Shown here: in pieces, positions 56,645 through 64,000 of the stretch | Position numbering within the stretch: the first letter of the stretch is position 1 | Layout: each line of letters opens with the position of its first letter | NCBI GenBank assembly: GCA_025057975.1 | Contig: JANWUV010000001.1 | Location: 1-64,000 of the forward strand | Reading direction: 5' to 3' | Length of the DNA stretch: 64,000 nt | Source of the DNA: Chloracidobacterium sp. | GTDB taxonomy: Bacteria; Acidobacteriota; Blastocatellia; Chloracidobacteriales; Chloracidobacteriaceae | Made by a program: the position numbers and the translations under genes | The notes under the pieces: generated by a model | The model's input: the letters and a program-made list of their open reading frames with translations, nothing else | Database searches by the model: none | Told to the model about the DNA's origin: nothing

Positions 56645-58924
56645 ATGCCTGCGCCCGCCACCATCCAGATGTCGCGTGCGGAGTTCAAGAAGCAGGTCTT
56701 GCTTGTCGCTCCACCGACGCCGATTGGCGCTGATATTGAAGCGGCGCTCCAACGCAGCCGGACGCTCCAACTGACCACAGCCGCCGACGGCACGGCGCTC
56801 ATCGCGTTGATGTCTGAGTACGAGTTTGATGTTGTTTTGCTAGCGTTGGAGGACGACCCGGTGACGTGGGGGCATCTGGCGTACATTCACCAGGTCAATC
56901 CGCAGTTGCCAATTGTGGGGTGCTTGCCGAACGACGACACGGCGTTGGCTGCTAAAGCTAGAGCTGAAGGTGTCACGTTCATTCTGACGCCGCCGCTGAC
57001 CGGCGACCGTTTGCGCCGCGCGATTGCACGAGTCGAGCGTGTAACGGAAGCCGCCGAGACGCCCCTCTCCCCACAGGCGCTCCACGACATCGCCCTCAAA
57101 CTGCATGCCCATCTTGACCTAGACGCCTTAGCTCAAACTGCCTTTCACACCCTGTTTCGACTAACGCCCTGTACGACGGGACGGCTGTTCATAACCGTTG
57201 AGAGCGGCCTGTTTGGTTATGAAAGTGGGTTGTCGCCTAGCGGCGAGCCGGTAATACAGAAGTTGCCGCTTGAAACTGTCACGACTGACTTAGCGGAACT
57301 GCCGGAAGCGTTCGACACGTTGACCTACTTGGACAACAATCGGCTGTACATCCAACTGCGGCGCGACGCGCAGCGCATCGGGGTTGCTGTCCTCGGCTAC
57401 CCGCGCCGAATCAAGCTGACGAACGTCGAAATCGAGGGGATGAGTTTGCTTGCGCGGCATTTGGCCTACGCCTTTCACAACGCGCTTGAATACCGGCTGA
57501 TCCAACGTAAGCGGGAACAGGTATTCCTCATCAATGAAGTCACCCGCCAGATGGCCCGCAGTCTCGACCTTGAAACGGTCATCGCCGATATTGTCGAACA
57601 TTTGCAACGCTACATGGAGTGCGAGGTGGTGGCGATCTATACGCCGTATCTGACCGGGCCGGAAGGTGAGAACTTCCACATTGCCTCGCGGCTTTCCGAC
57701 CGCACTAGCGTCCGGGCGACCTATCTTCAACGCCCTTCCGGGCTTATCCCCGACGTGCTGGAAGGCGGAGAAACTATCCTCTGTCGTGATCTGCGGCAAC
57801 TGCCCGAATGGCGCGGACACTCAACGCGCTCCCGCTCCAAGATTGCGACGCCCATCTGGCTCGAAGGCCGCATTGAGGGGGTTCTGGAATTTGAAAGCGT
57901 CCGTCCCGGCGCATTTGACGAGGATGATTGCTCAATTGCAGAAGACCTCGCCTTGCAGGTGTCTGTCGCCATCCGCAACACCCGGCTCTACCACAGCGCG
58001 CAAGCCGAGCATGAGTATTTGCAGACGGTTCTCGATGTCGCCATTGACACCGCCATCATCTCCACTGACCCAGCTGGGAACATCGTCACGTTTAGTCGCG
58101 GCGCGGAAAAAATGTTTGGCTACGACGACAAGGAGGTGGTTGGCTCATCTATTTTGCCGCTCTTCAAGGATTCCAGCGTGGCGGAGAGCATAGCCAGACT
58201 CCTAGAAGGCAAGCCCGTTCACTTCGGCGAAACGGATGTGGAGCTTAGGCGGCGCAACGGTGACACCTTCTACGCCAGTCTCTCCGTACACCAACTGCGC
58301 GCCAAACGTGGCGAGGGCTTCCTGTTAGTTCTGATGGATGTGACGGAACGCCGCGCCCGGCAAGAACAGCTTCTCAAGCTAAGCATCACCGATGAACTGA
58401 CCGGGCTGTACAACAAACGCTACTACCAAGACATTCTGCCGCGCGAAATCGCCCGCGCCCAGCGGCGCGACGCCACCTTTGCCCTGTGCTATTTCGACCT
58501 GGATGGTTTCAAACGATTCAATGACACGCGCGGACACGTCGCCGGTGACGAACTGCTCCGCTGGGTCGGCGGTCTAGTGCAATCCGTCATTCGGCGGCAA
58601 GTGGATTTGCCGTTCCGCTATGGCGGCGACGAGTTTGTGCTGATTTTGCCGGAGACGCCGGCGGAAGCCGCGCGGCGCGTCGGCGAACGGATTTGTCAAG
58701 GCGTTTTTGAACGCTTCAACGGCGAGGTGACGGTGAGTTTCGGCATCGTTGAGTACGCCGGCGAATCGGCCGAGGAGCTCACTGTCCGCGCCGACAAGAT
58801 GATGTACGCCGCCAAGCGCGCCGGCGGCAATCGCGTCACGACCTACACCAGCGGCGAATGGCGCTTCCAAAGCGGCGGCTGGCCCGTTGCGACGACACCG
58901 GAAAAACCACTGACCTACGAATAA
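56645..58924 (+). CDS. GAF-PAS-GGDEF diguanylate cyclase
   Basis: 759 residues. Residues 1-135 resemble a degenerate receiver domain (FDVVLLALEDDP lacks a clean phospho-Asp site). Two GAF-like regions (about 140-275 and 290-440) and a PAS domain (about 455-570) precede the GGDEF domain. The active motif is intact, RYGGDEFVLILPE with GGDEF at 660-664, and the inhibitory site RxxD is RQVD at 651-654, five residues before it, as in feedback-controlled enzymes. No EAL domain. So it should make cyclic-di-GMP in response to GAF/PAS input. Its end overlaps the convergent xseA by 10 nt. Confidence 0.92.
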   Translation: MPAPATIQMSRAEFKKQVLLVAPPTPIGADIEAALQRSRTLQLTTAADGTALIALMSEYEFDVVLLALEDDPVTWGHLAYIHQVNPQLPIVGCLPNDDTALAAKARAEGVTFILTPPLTGDRLRRAIARVERVTEAAETPLSPQALHDIALKLHAHLDLDALAQTAFHTLFRLTPCTTGRLFITVESGLFGYESGLSPSGEPVIQKLPLETVTTDLAELPEAFDTLTYLDNNRLYIQLRRDAQRIGVAVLGYPRRIKLTNVEIEGMSLLARHLAYAFHNALEYRLIQRKREQVFLINEVTRQMARSLDLETVIADIVEHLQRYMECEVVAIYTPYLTGPEGENFHIASRLSDRTSVRATYLQRPSGLIPDVLEGGETILCRDLRQLPEWRGHSTRSRSKIATPIWLEGRIEGVLEFESVRPGAFDEDDCSIAEDLALQVSVAIRNTRLYHSAQAEHEYLQTVLDVAIDTAIISTDPAGNIVTFSRGAEKMFGYDDKEVVGSSILPLFKDSSVAESIARLLEGKPVHFGETDVELRRRNGDTFYASLSVHQLRAKRGEGFLLVLMDVTERRARQEQLLKLSITDELTGLYNKRYYQDILPREIARAQRRDATFALCYFDLDGFKRFNDTRGHVAGDELLRWVGGLVQSVIRRQVDLPFRYGGDEFVLILPETPAEAARRVGERICQGVFERFNGEVTVSFGIVEYAGESAEELTVRADKMMYAAKRAGGNRVTTYTSGEWRFQSGGWPVATTPEKPLTYE

Positions 58925-60306
58925 TCGGACGGCGGCGTATCTTCCGAAAGGAGCGTCATGGCCACTGCGCGCCCATATAGCTCGCCGTCCGCCAGCCGAA
59001 CGTGGAACATTTGCTCCGGCTGAATGTCGGCGACGGAGCGGATGAGTCGCCCGTCGGGATGCCGAACGATAGCGTAGCCACGGGCCAGCACGCGCAACGG
59101 CGACAACGCTTCCAATTGCGCCGTGACGTGCGCCAAATGGTGGCGTTCGTGCGCCATCCGTCTCCAACAGGCAGTGGCTAGCTTGTCCGCCAACTCCATC
59201 GTCGCTTGACGCCGCGTATGAAAGCGCAGGTCCCAGTTGCAACGGTGCAAGCGGTCGGCGGCTCGCTCCAGCCGCCGCTCGGCCGCCCGTAGCCGTTCCC
59301 GCATCGCCGATTGCGCCGCCAGCGCCAGTTCGTCGCACCGCTGCACGGCGTCGCGTAGGCGCGCACGCGCATCTTCGAAAACCGGATGCCGCGCTAGTCG
59401 CTCTACGGCGTCCCGCGCTTCCAGCAACCGAATTCGCATTGCGCCGACCAGCGCCGCCGTCCGCGCTTGAAGGTGCGCTAGCAGGTCAGCCCGCCGTGCT
59501 GCCACCATTTCCGCCGCCGCCGACGGCGTTGGCGCGCGCACGTCGGCGACGAAATCCGCAATCGTGAAGTCAATCTCGTGACCCACGGCCGAAATGACCG
59601 GAATGTTGGACTCGGCAATCGCACGCGCAACCTCTTCGGTGTTAAACGCCCAGAGCGATTCCGCGCTGCCGCCGCCGCGTCCGACAATCAGCACGTCCAC
59701 CGGAAAGTCCGGGTCGGTATGGCGGCTAAACCAACGGACGCCCGCCGCAATATCAGCGGCGGCCTCCACGCCTTCCACTTGCGCCGGATAGAGCAACACA
59801 CTCACGCTATCGTTCCGGCGGCGCAGTACGTTGAGAATGTCTTGAATTGCCGCGCCGGTCGGCGAGGTCACCACGCCAATCCGACGTGGAAGCAACGGCA
59901 GCGGGCGTTTGCGCTCCGGCGCCAGCAACCCTTCAGCGGCCAGCTTGGCCTTGAGCTGCTCAAACGCCAACTGGTGCGCCCCAACGCCGACCGGCGACAT
60001 CGCCTCCACCGTCAGCTGGTACTCGCCCTTGGGGGCGTAAACCGTCACACGCCCACGGCACACCACGTACAACCCATTTTGCGGGCGAAACCGAATCCGG
60101 TAGTTCGTCCCGCGCCAGCAGGCGCAGCGAATCTGCGCCTGCGCGTCCTTGAGCGTGAAGTACCAGTGACCCGACGTATGGGCGACGAAATTTGAAATTT
60201 CACCTTCGACGACGACTTCGCCAAAGTCGCGTTCAAGTCGCCGTCGAATCTGCGCTGTCAGCGCCGAAACGGTCAGGCGCGGGGTTGATTCGAACATCGC
60301 CCACAT
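58915..60306 (-). CDS. xseA: Exodeoxyribonuclease VII large subunit
   Basis: 463 residues. N-terminal OB fold (VEGEISNFVAHTSGHWYFTL), then GVVTSPTGAAIQDILNVL, VGRGGGSAESLWAFNTEEVA and SAVGHEIDFTIADFVAD, and a helical C-terminal half. It degrades single-stranded DNA with XseB, which is not seen here. ATG 60306 or 60297. It lies 26 nt after the polyprenyl-phosphate transferase gene, likely cotranscribed. Confidence 0.95.
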   Translation of the reverse strand: MWAMFESTPRLTVSALTAQIRRRLERDFGEVVVEGEISNFVAHTSGHWYFTLKDAQAQIRCACWRGTNYRIRFRPQNGLYVVCRGRVTVYAPKGEYQLTVEAMSPVGVGAHQLAFEQLKAKLAAEGLLAPERKRPLPLLPRRIGVVTSPTGAAIQDILNVLRRRNDSVSVLLYPAQVEGVEAAADIAAGVRWFSRHTDPDFPVDVLIVGRGGGSAESLWAFNTEEVARAIAESNIPVISAVGHEIDFTIADFVADVRAPTPSAAAEMVAARRADLLAHLQARTAALVGAMRIRLLEARDAVERLARHPVFEDARARLRDAVQRCDELALAAQSAMRERLRAAERRLERAADRLHRCNWDLRFHTRRQATMELADKLATACWRRMAHERHHLAHVTAQLEALSPLRVLARGYAIVRHPDGRLIRSVADIQPEQMFHVRLADGELYGRAVAMTLLSEDTPPSDYS

Positions 60307-60332
60307 CGAGCGTTCACACTCGCCGGTGGTTT

Positions 60333-61895
60333 TCAGTAAGTGTTGTCGCCACGGAGGACGACCGGAATCGTCCGCAGCAGAATCTTGATGTCAAGCCACA
60401 GTGACCAGTTTTCGATGTAGTAAATATCGAGCCGAACCATTTGTTCGAACGTCAGCCGGTTGCGTCCCGAAACCTGCCACAACCCTGTCACGCCGCCCTT
60501 GACGCTGAAGCGCGCCCGGTGCCAGTCCTCGTACTCGGCAACTTCGTAGGGAATCGGCGGACGCGGCCCGACCAAGCTCATTTCACCCTTGAGAACGTTC
60601 CACAGGTTCGGCAGCTCGTCGAGGCTGTAACGGCGAATCCACTTCCCGACTTTGGTCAGGCGGGGATCGTTGAACACCTTGCCGTAGAGCGGCTTCCCGC
60701 GTGTGCCGCGATTGGCACGCGACGGGTAGCGGATGGTCTCCACCATGAGCCGCCGGTGAATTTCGTCCGTCGCGTCGGCGTACATAGAGCGGAACTTGAG
60801 CATTTGGAACGTTCGCCCATCCATGCCGACCCGTTCCTGACGGTAGAAGATCGGCCCTGGCGACTCACGGCGGATGGCGATGGCGATGGCGGCCAGCACC
60901 GGCGACAGAACAATCAAGCCCACGCTTGCGCCCACGACATCCAGCGCCCGCTTCAGAAACCGGTTGACGCCCGACAACGGATCGCGGAAAAGCTGGATCA
61001 TCGGCAGCGAACCCAGTTGTTCAATCTGGGTTTTTTCGGGCAAGCAGTTGAACAGGCTCGGTACGACGCGAAAGTTGAGATGGTGTTTCCGCCCGGCGTT
61101 CATCATGGCGTTGAAAATCCGGCGCGGATGAAGTTGCGAGTCGGTGATGAGTACTTCCTTGATGCCGAGCGCGCGGGCCAGTTCCGGCAGGTCGTCAAAC
61201 GTACCGATAATCGGCACATCTTCAATCATGTCTGGCGTGTCAGGTGTGCGCTCGTCGGTTGTGAGCACGCCAAGCACTTTGTAGCCCAAGCGGGGCGACT
61301 CGTTGATTTCGGCGATACACACGCGCGCTTCCTCGCCAATCCCAACCACAAAGGCCGGAATGAGGTCGTAGCCTTCACTGCGTACCCAAGACTGCACTTG
61401 GCGCAACAGGATGCGACTAGCAACCACTAGGACCAGTAGGATGGCCCAGTCGCAGACGAAGACGACCCGCGAGAGGAACAACGGCTGGTCGAGCATGCCG
61501 CGATGGAAGAAAAACAGCGTCACAAAGCTGTAAATGCAGCCGAGCGAGACGCCTTTGAACGCTGCCAGCAAGTCGTCAGAATAGCGAAACGCCCCGCGTA
61601 AACGGTACAGCCCGTAGTGCCGCAGCGTCAGCAGTCGGACGAGGAGCAATGTGGGCAGAAAAGGGACGTAGGGCGTCAAAGTCGGCTCAACCTGCCAGAA
61701 GGCCGAGGCAATCCAGATGCCGGCAGCCAACGACCCGGTGGCAGCCGCGGTGTCGAATAGCACCAAGCCGGCGATGACGATGGGAGCAAAGAACTGAGAC
61801 GTTGTGTCGCCAACCGAAGATAGGAGCGGGCGGACAAAAGAGACGGCGGTCGGCGACGAAGACGACCCAAGCGGTGGTAGTGTTGTTTGTGCCAT
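60333..61895 (-). CDS. Polyprenyl-phosphate hexose-1-phosphate transferase (WbaP/WcaJ type)
   Basis: 520 residues. Five N-terminal membrane helices, a CoA-binding-like Rossmann domain (FVVGIGEEARVCIAEI), then the catalytic bacterial sugar transferase domain: KRALDVVGASVGLIVLSPVL, KFRSMYADATDE, RRYSLDELPNLWNVLKGEM, SLVGPRPPIPYEV and GVTGLWQVSGRN. It starts exopolysaccharide or O-antigen units on undecaprenyl phosphate. ATG 61895 is preferred to an in-frame start at 61997. No other polysaccharide genes are nearby. Confidence 0.94.
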   Translation of the reverse strand: MAQTTLPPLGSSSSPTAVSFVRPLLSSVGDTTSQFFAPIVIAGLVLFDTAAATGSLAAGIWIASAFWQVEPTLTPYVPFLPTLLLVRLLTLRHYGLYRLRGAFRYSDDLLAAFKGVSLGCIYSFVTLFFFHRGMLDQPLFLSRVVFVCDWAILLVLVVASRILLRQVQSWVRSEGYDLIPAFVVGIGEEARVCIAEINESPRLGYKVLGVLTTDERTPDTPDMIEDVPIIGTFDDLPELARALGIKEVLITDSQLHPRRIFNAMMNAGRKHHLNFRVVPSLFNCLPEKTQIEQLGSLPMIQLFRDPLSGVNRFLKRALDVVGASVGLIVLSPVLAAIAIAIRRESPGPIFYRQERVGMDGRTFQMLKFRSMYADATDEIHRRLMVETIRYPSRANRGTRGKPLYGKVFNDPRLTKVGKWIRRYSLDELPNLWNVLKGEMSLVGPRPPIPYEVAEYEDWHRARFSVKGGVTGLWQVSGRNRLTFEQMVRLDIYYIENWSLWLDIKILLRTIPVVLRGDNTY

Positions 61896-62104
61896 GCTTT
61901 GTTTCAAAAAAGACAAAGGGAACAATCCGAGCAAAACGCAACCCCGGACCGGGGACTGCGCTGGAGTGATTTCATTACTTGCTTGCGGTAATTTCAACCA
62001 AATTTTCTTAGAAGCTTGGCTTTCTCATAGAGCGTACTTCATTTGAGAACGGCGGCGATAAAAAAGTCGGTCGCATTCCGCCTGCTTGCCAGGACGCTCA
62101 TTCC
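61896..62104. promoter_or_regulatory. Divergent region between sugar transferase and phosphoesterase genes
   Basis: 209 nt between two divergent starts, so it must hold both promoters. AT-rich patches occur around 61970-62040 (AATTTTCTTAG, AAAAAAGTC). No operator or RNA structure is recognised. Confidence 0.4.
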
Positions 62105-62863
62105 ATGCGTGTTTTTGCCCTTGGCGATCCTCACTTGTCCTTTGCCAGACCGAAGCCGATGCACATCTTCGGCGAACACTGGCGCGACCATGCCGCTAAG
62201 ATCGAGCAGGCGTGGGCACGCATCGGGACGCCGGACGATGTACTCATTCTGGCCGGCGACCTTTCGTGGGCAATGCGGCTGGAAGACGCCCGTCCCGACC
62301 TTGATTGGATCGCCCGCTTGCCCGGACGCAAACTCATCATTCGCGGCAACCATGACTTCTGGTGGCAGTCGCTCGCCAAGGTGCGGGCGGCGGCGGATGC
62401 TTCCATCACGCCGCTCCAAGCTAGTTGCGTCATCATCGGGCGGATCGCCTTCGTTGGGACGCGCGGCTGGCAGTGTCCGGGCGACGAACCGAGTACAGAC
62501 GTGCTGGAACGACAGGAAGCCGCCCTGCGCCGCGAGAAGCCGCGTCGTGAGTACACTGCGCAGGATCGAAAAATCTACGAACGCGAGGTGGGACGGCTGC
62601 GGCTAGGGCTGGAGGCGGCGCGCCGGCAACGCACGGCGTTTGACCGGCTGGTGGTCATTCTCCACTATCCCCCGATGAACGCCCGGCATGAGCCAAGCGG
62701 CTTCACGCAGTTGCTGGCGGAATACGAGGCCGACTGGTGCGTGTACGGTCATTTGCACGGCGAAGCCATTGCCACGGCGTTTAACGGCCGACTTGGGCGC
62801 ACGCGCTTCCAACTGGTCAGCGCGGACAGCCTCGACTTCACGCCCTTCCAGCTTGAGCTATAA
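62105..62863 (+). CDS. Calcineurin-like metallophosphoesterase
   Basis: 252 residues with the five metallophosphatase motifs: ALGDPHLS (first His/Asp), ILAGDLSWAMR, RGNHDFWW, ILHYPPMN and YGHLHGEA. COG1768-type, function not fixed. ATG 62105. Divergent from the sugar transferase and followed after 21 nt by an MFS gene. Confidence 0.9.
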   Translation: MRVFALGDPHLSFARPKPMHIFGEHWRDHAAKIEQAWARIGTPDDVLILAGDLSWAMRLEDARPDLDWIARLPGRKLIIRGNHDFWWQSLAKVRAAADASITPLQASCVIIGRIAFVGTRGWQCPGDEPSTDVLERQEAALRREKPRREYTAQDRKIYEREVGRLRLGLEAARRQRTAFDRLVVILHYPPMNARHEPSGFTQLLAEYEADWCVYGHLHGEAIATAFNGRLGRTRFQLVSADSLDFTPFQLEL

Positions 62864-62884
62864 CGGCTTGCACCGACTTGACCT

Positions 62885-64000
62885 ATGACGACGCGCCGTC
62901 CCATTTCACGCCCGATTCTACTGCTGGGAGTCGTCAGTTTGTTGACCGACATGGCGAGCGAAATGCTCTATCCCATCGCACCGCTGTATCTGACGGGAAC
63001 GCTGGGGGCGTCGCTTGTTTTGGTCGGGTCTCTGGAGGGTGTCGCCGAGGGCATGGGCGGTTTTCTGAAAGGTTACTTCGGCGCATTGTCCGACCGGTTG
63101 GGGACGCGCGCGCCGTTTGTTCGCGCCGGTTACACGCTGTCGGCGCTGTCAAAGCCGCTGCCGGGCCTCTGGCCGGCCGCCGGGGCGGTGGTCTTGGGAC
63201 GGCTCGCCGACCGCCTTGGCAAGGGCTTGCGGAGCGCGCCGCGCGACGCCCTACTGGCGGGTTACGCGCCAGTCGGCGCGCAAGGGCGCGTCTTTGGCTT
63301 CCACCGCGCGATGGACACCGCTGGAGCGGTGTTAGGTCCGGCGGCGGCGTTGGCGTTTCTTGCGCTGCGGCCAGGCGACTATCGGACGTTGTTCCTGCTG
63401 GCTTTTTTTCCGGGCGTCTTGGCGGCGCTTTGCGTGTGGCGGGTGACGGACACGCCGTTTCAGCCTGCGCCGACGCGCCGCTTTGCGCCGTTTGCGGTTT
63501 TTGCCTACTGGCGACGTTCATCGCCGGCGTACCGCCACCTTGTCGTCGCCCTGACGCTGTTTGGGCTGGTCAACAGCAGCGATGTATTTTTGATTCTCAA
63601 GGCGCGGCAAGTCGGCTTTTCCGACGCCGCCGCCGTCGGCGGCTACGTCCTGTACAACGCTGTCTATGCGTTGGCGGCCTATCCAGCTGGCGACTTAGCC
63701 GACCGGCTAGGTAAGCAGCGGGTGCTGATATGGGGATTGGGACTTTACGCCGCCGTCTATGTTGGTTTCGCGCTGCTGACCCAGGCCTGGCAAGCCTGGG
63801 CCTGCTTTGCCGTCTATGGGTTGTACGCCGCCGCAACGGAAGGCGTCGGTAAGGCGTGGATTGCCGACCTGACGCCGCCTGAAGAACGTGGCGCGGCCAT
63901 TGGGCTGCAGACGATGTTAGCGAGTTTCAGCGTTATCGCGGCGAGTACGGCGGCGGGCTTGCTCTGGGAAAAGGTTCATCCGTCTGCGCCGTTCTGGGTT
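62885..64000 (+). CDS. MFS transporter (partial, runs off the window)
   Basis: 372 codons visible from ATG 62885 to the last base. A major facilitator with the start SLLTDMASEMLYPIAPLYL, loop GALSDRLGTRAPFV and a second set of helices ending in YGLYAAATEGVGKAWIADL, which is typical of a 12-helix MFS. Substrate unknown. It follows the phosphoesterase by 21 nt and is probably cotranscribed. The C-terminal end is beyond the window. Confidence 0.9.
   Translation, partial: MTTRRPISRPILLLGVVSLLTDMASEMLYPIAPLYLTGTLGASLVLVGSLEGVAEGMGGFLKGYFGALSDRLGTRAPFVRAGYTLSALSKPLPGLWPAAGAVVLGRLADRLGKGLRSAPRDALLAGYAPVGAQGRVFGFHRAMDTAGAVLGPAAALAFLALRPGDYRTLFLLAFFPGVLAALCVWRVTDTPFQPAPTRRFAPFAVFAYWRRSSPAYRHLVVALTLFGLVNSSDVFLILKARQVGFSDAAAVGGYVLYNAVYALAAYPAGDLADRLGKQRVLIWGLGLYAAVYVGFALLTQAWQAWACFAVYGLYAAATEGVGKAWIADLTPPEERGAAIGLQTMLASFSVIAASTAAGLLWEKVHPSAPFWV

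Noticed and set aside
62878-63714. A 278-residue plus-strand frame over the MFS gene
   Set aside because: Gly/Arg/Ala-rich shadow frame; the frame starting at 62885 gives a clear transporter.

Overview
The window is a GC-rich stretch (roughly 60% G+C) of bacterial chromosome, densely coded on both strands, with no rRNA, tRNA, CRISPR array, transposase or prophage that I can see. The cell is a diderm with lipopolysaccharide: there is a Kdo transferase (waaA), the LPS-export ATPase lptB, UppP, a class A PBP and a polyprenyl-phosphate sugar transferase. A futalosine hydrolase points to the futalosine route to menaquinone. Together with a large secreted BNR/VPS10-type protein, a C-terminal module that I associate with Acidobacteriota (24408-26117) and many sigma-54 and FHA/GAF regulators, this suggests Acidobacteriota, perhaps a Chloracidobacterium-like or other Blastocatellia organism. 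That placement is inference; a 16S or marker-gene search would settle it.

Layout. 1-4690 (minus): a SNF2-type helicase with a DUF3883-like C-terminal domain followed by a DUF1156 adenine-specific DNA methylase cut off by the left edge; this looks like part of a predicted DNA-defence or modification locus. 4805-9836 (minus): rimI-like acetyltransferase, folD, a zinc-ribbon membrane protein, a YkgJ-type cysteine-cluster protein and an HDAC-family deacetylase, the last divergent from a MocR-type regulator (9965-11500). 11610-12581: ilvE. After about 760 noncoding bases come two tandem sigma-54 activators, EF-P and waaA (13344-17776). 17760-19700 (minus): a winged-helix/YggX-like fusion and a TPR protein. 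19992-28458 (plus): a solitary atpD, an atypical SDR epimerase, an FHA-GAF histidine kinase, a GAF/proline-rich protein and a TPR lytic transglycosylase.

28560-41042 is mostly minus: uppP (divergent from a small lipoprotein), a 1112-residue BNR protein, a HepT/MntA toxin-antitoxin pair, an lptB-rpoN-hslO cluster, two membrane proteins, and an SDR-panC pair. A PBP1-type peptidoglycan synthase (41123-43546) diverges from it. 43777-49662 (minus) is a tight run hisS-kefB-pgsA-perM-DUF4149 with overlapping start and stop codons. pyrR-pyrB (plus) diverges from hisS. mqnB faces glpQ tail to tail. glpQ is divergent from phoU-phoB-phoR across a candidate Pho box. Then come a GGDEF protein, wbaP/xseA (minus), a metallophosphoesterase and a partial MFS transporter running off the right edge.

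Themes: regulation by sigma-54 (rpoN plus two activators), phosphate response (phoUBR with glpQ), and envelope building. The observations I would check first are the winged-helix/YggX fusion, EF-P with Asn in place of the modified Lys/Arg, the helicase-nuclease-like/methylase pair at the left edge, the solitary atpD with a terminator-like hairpin in its leader, the terminator placed 18 nt before the lytic transglycosylase start, and the Pho-box-like repeat.
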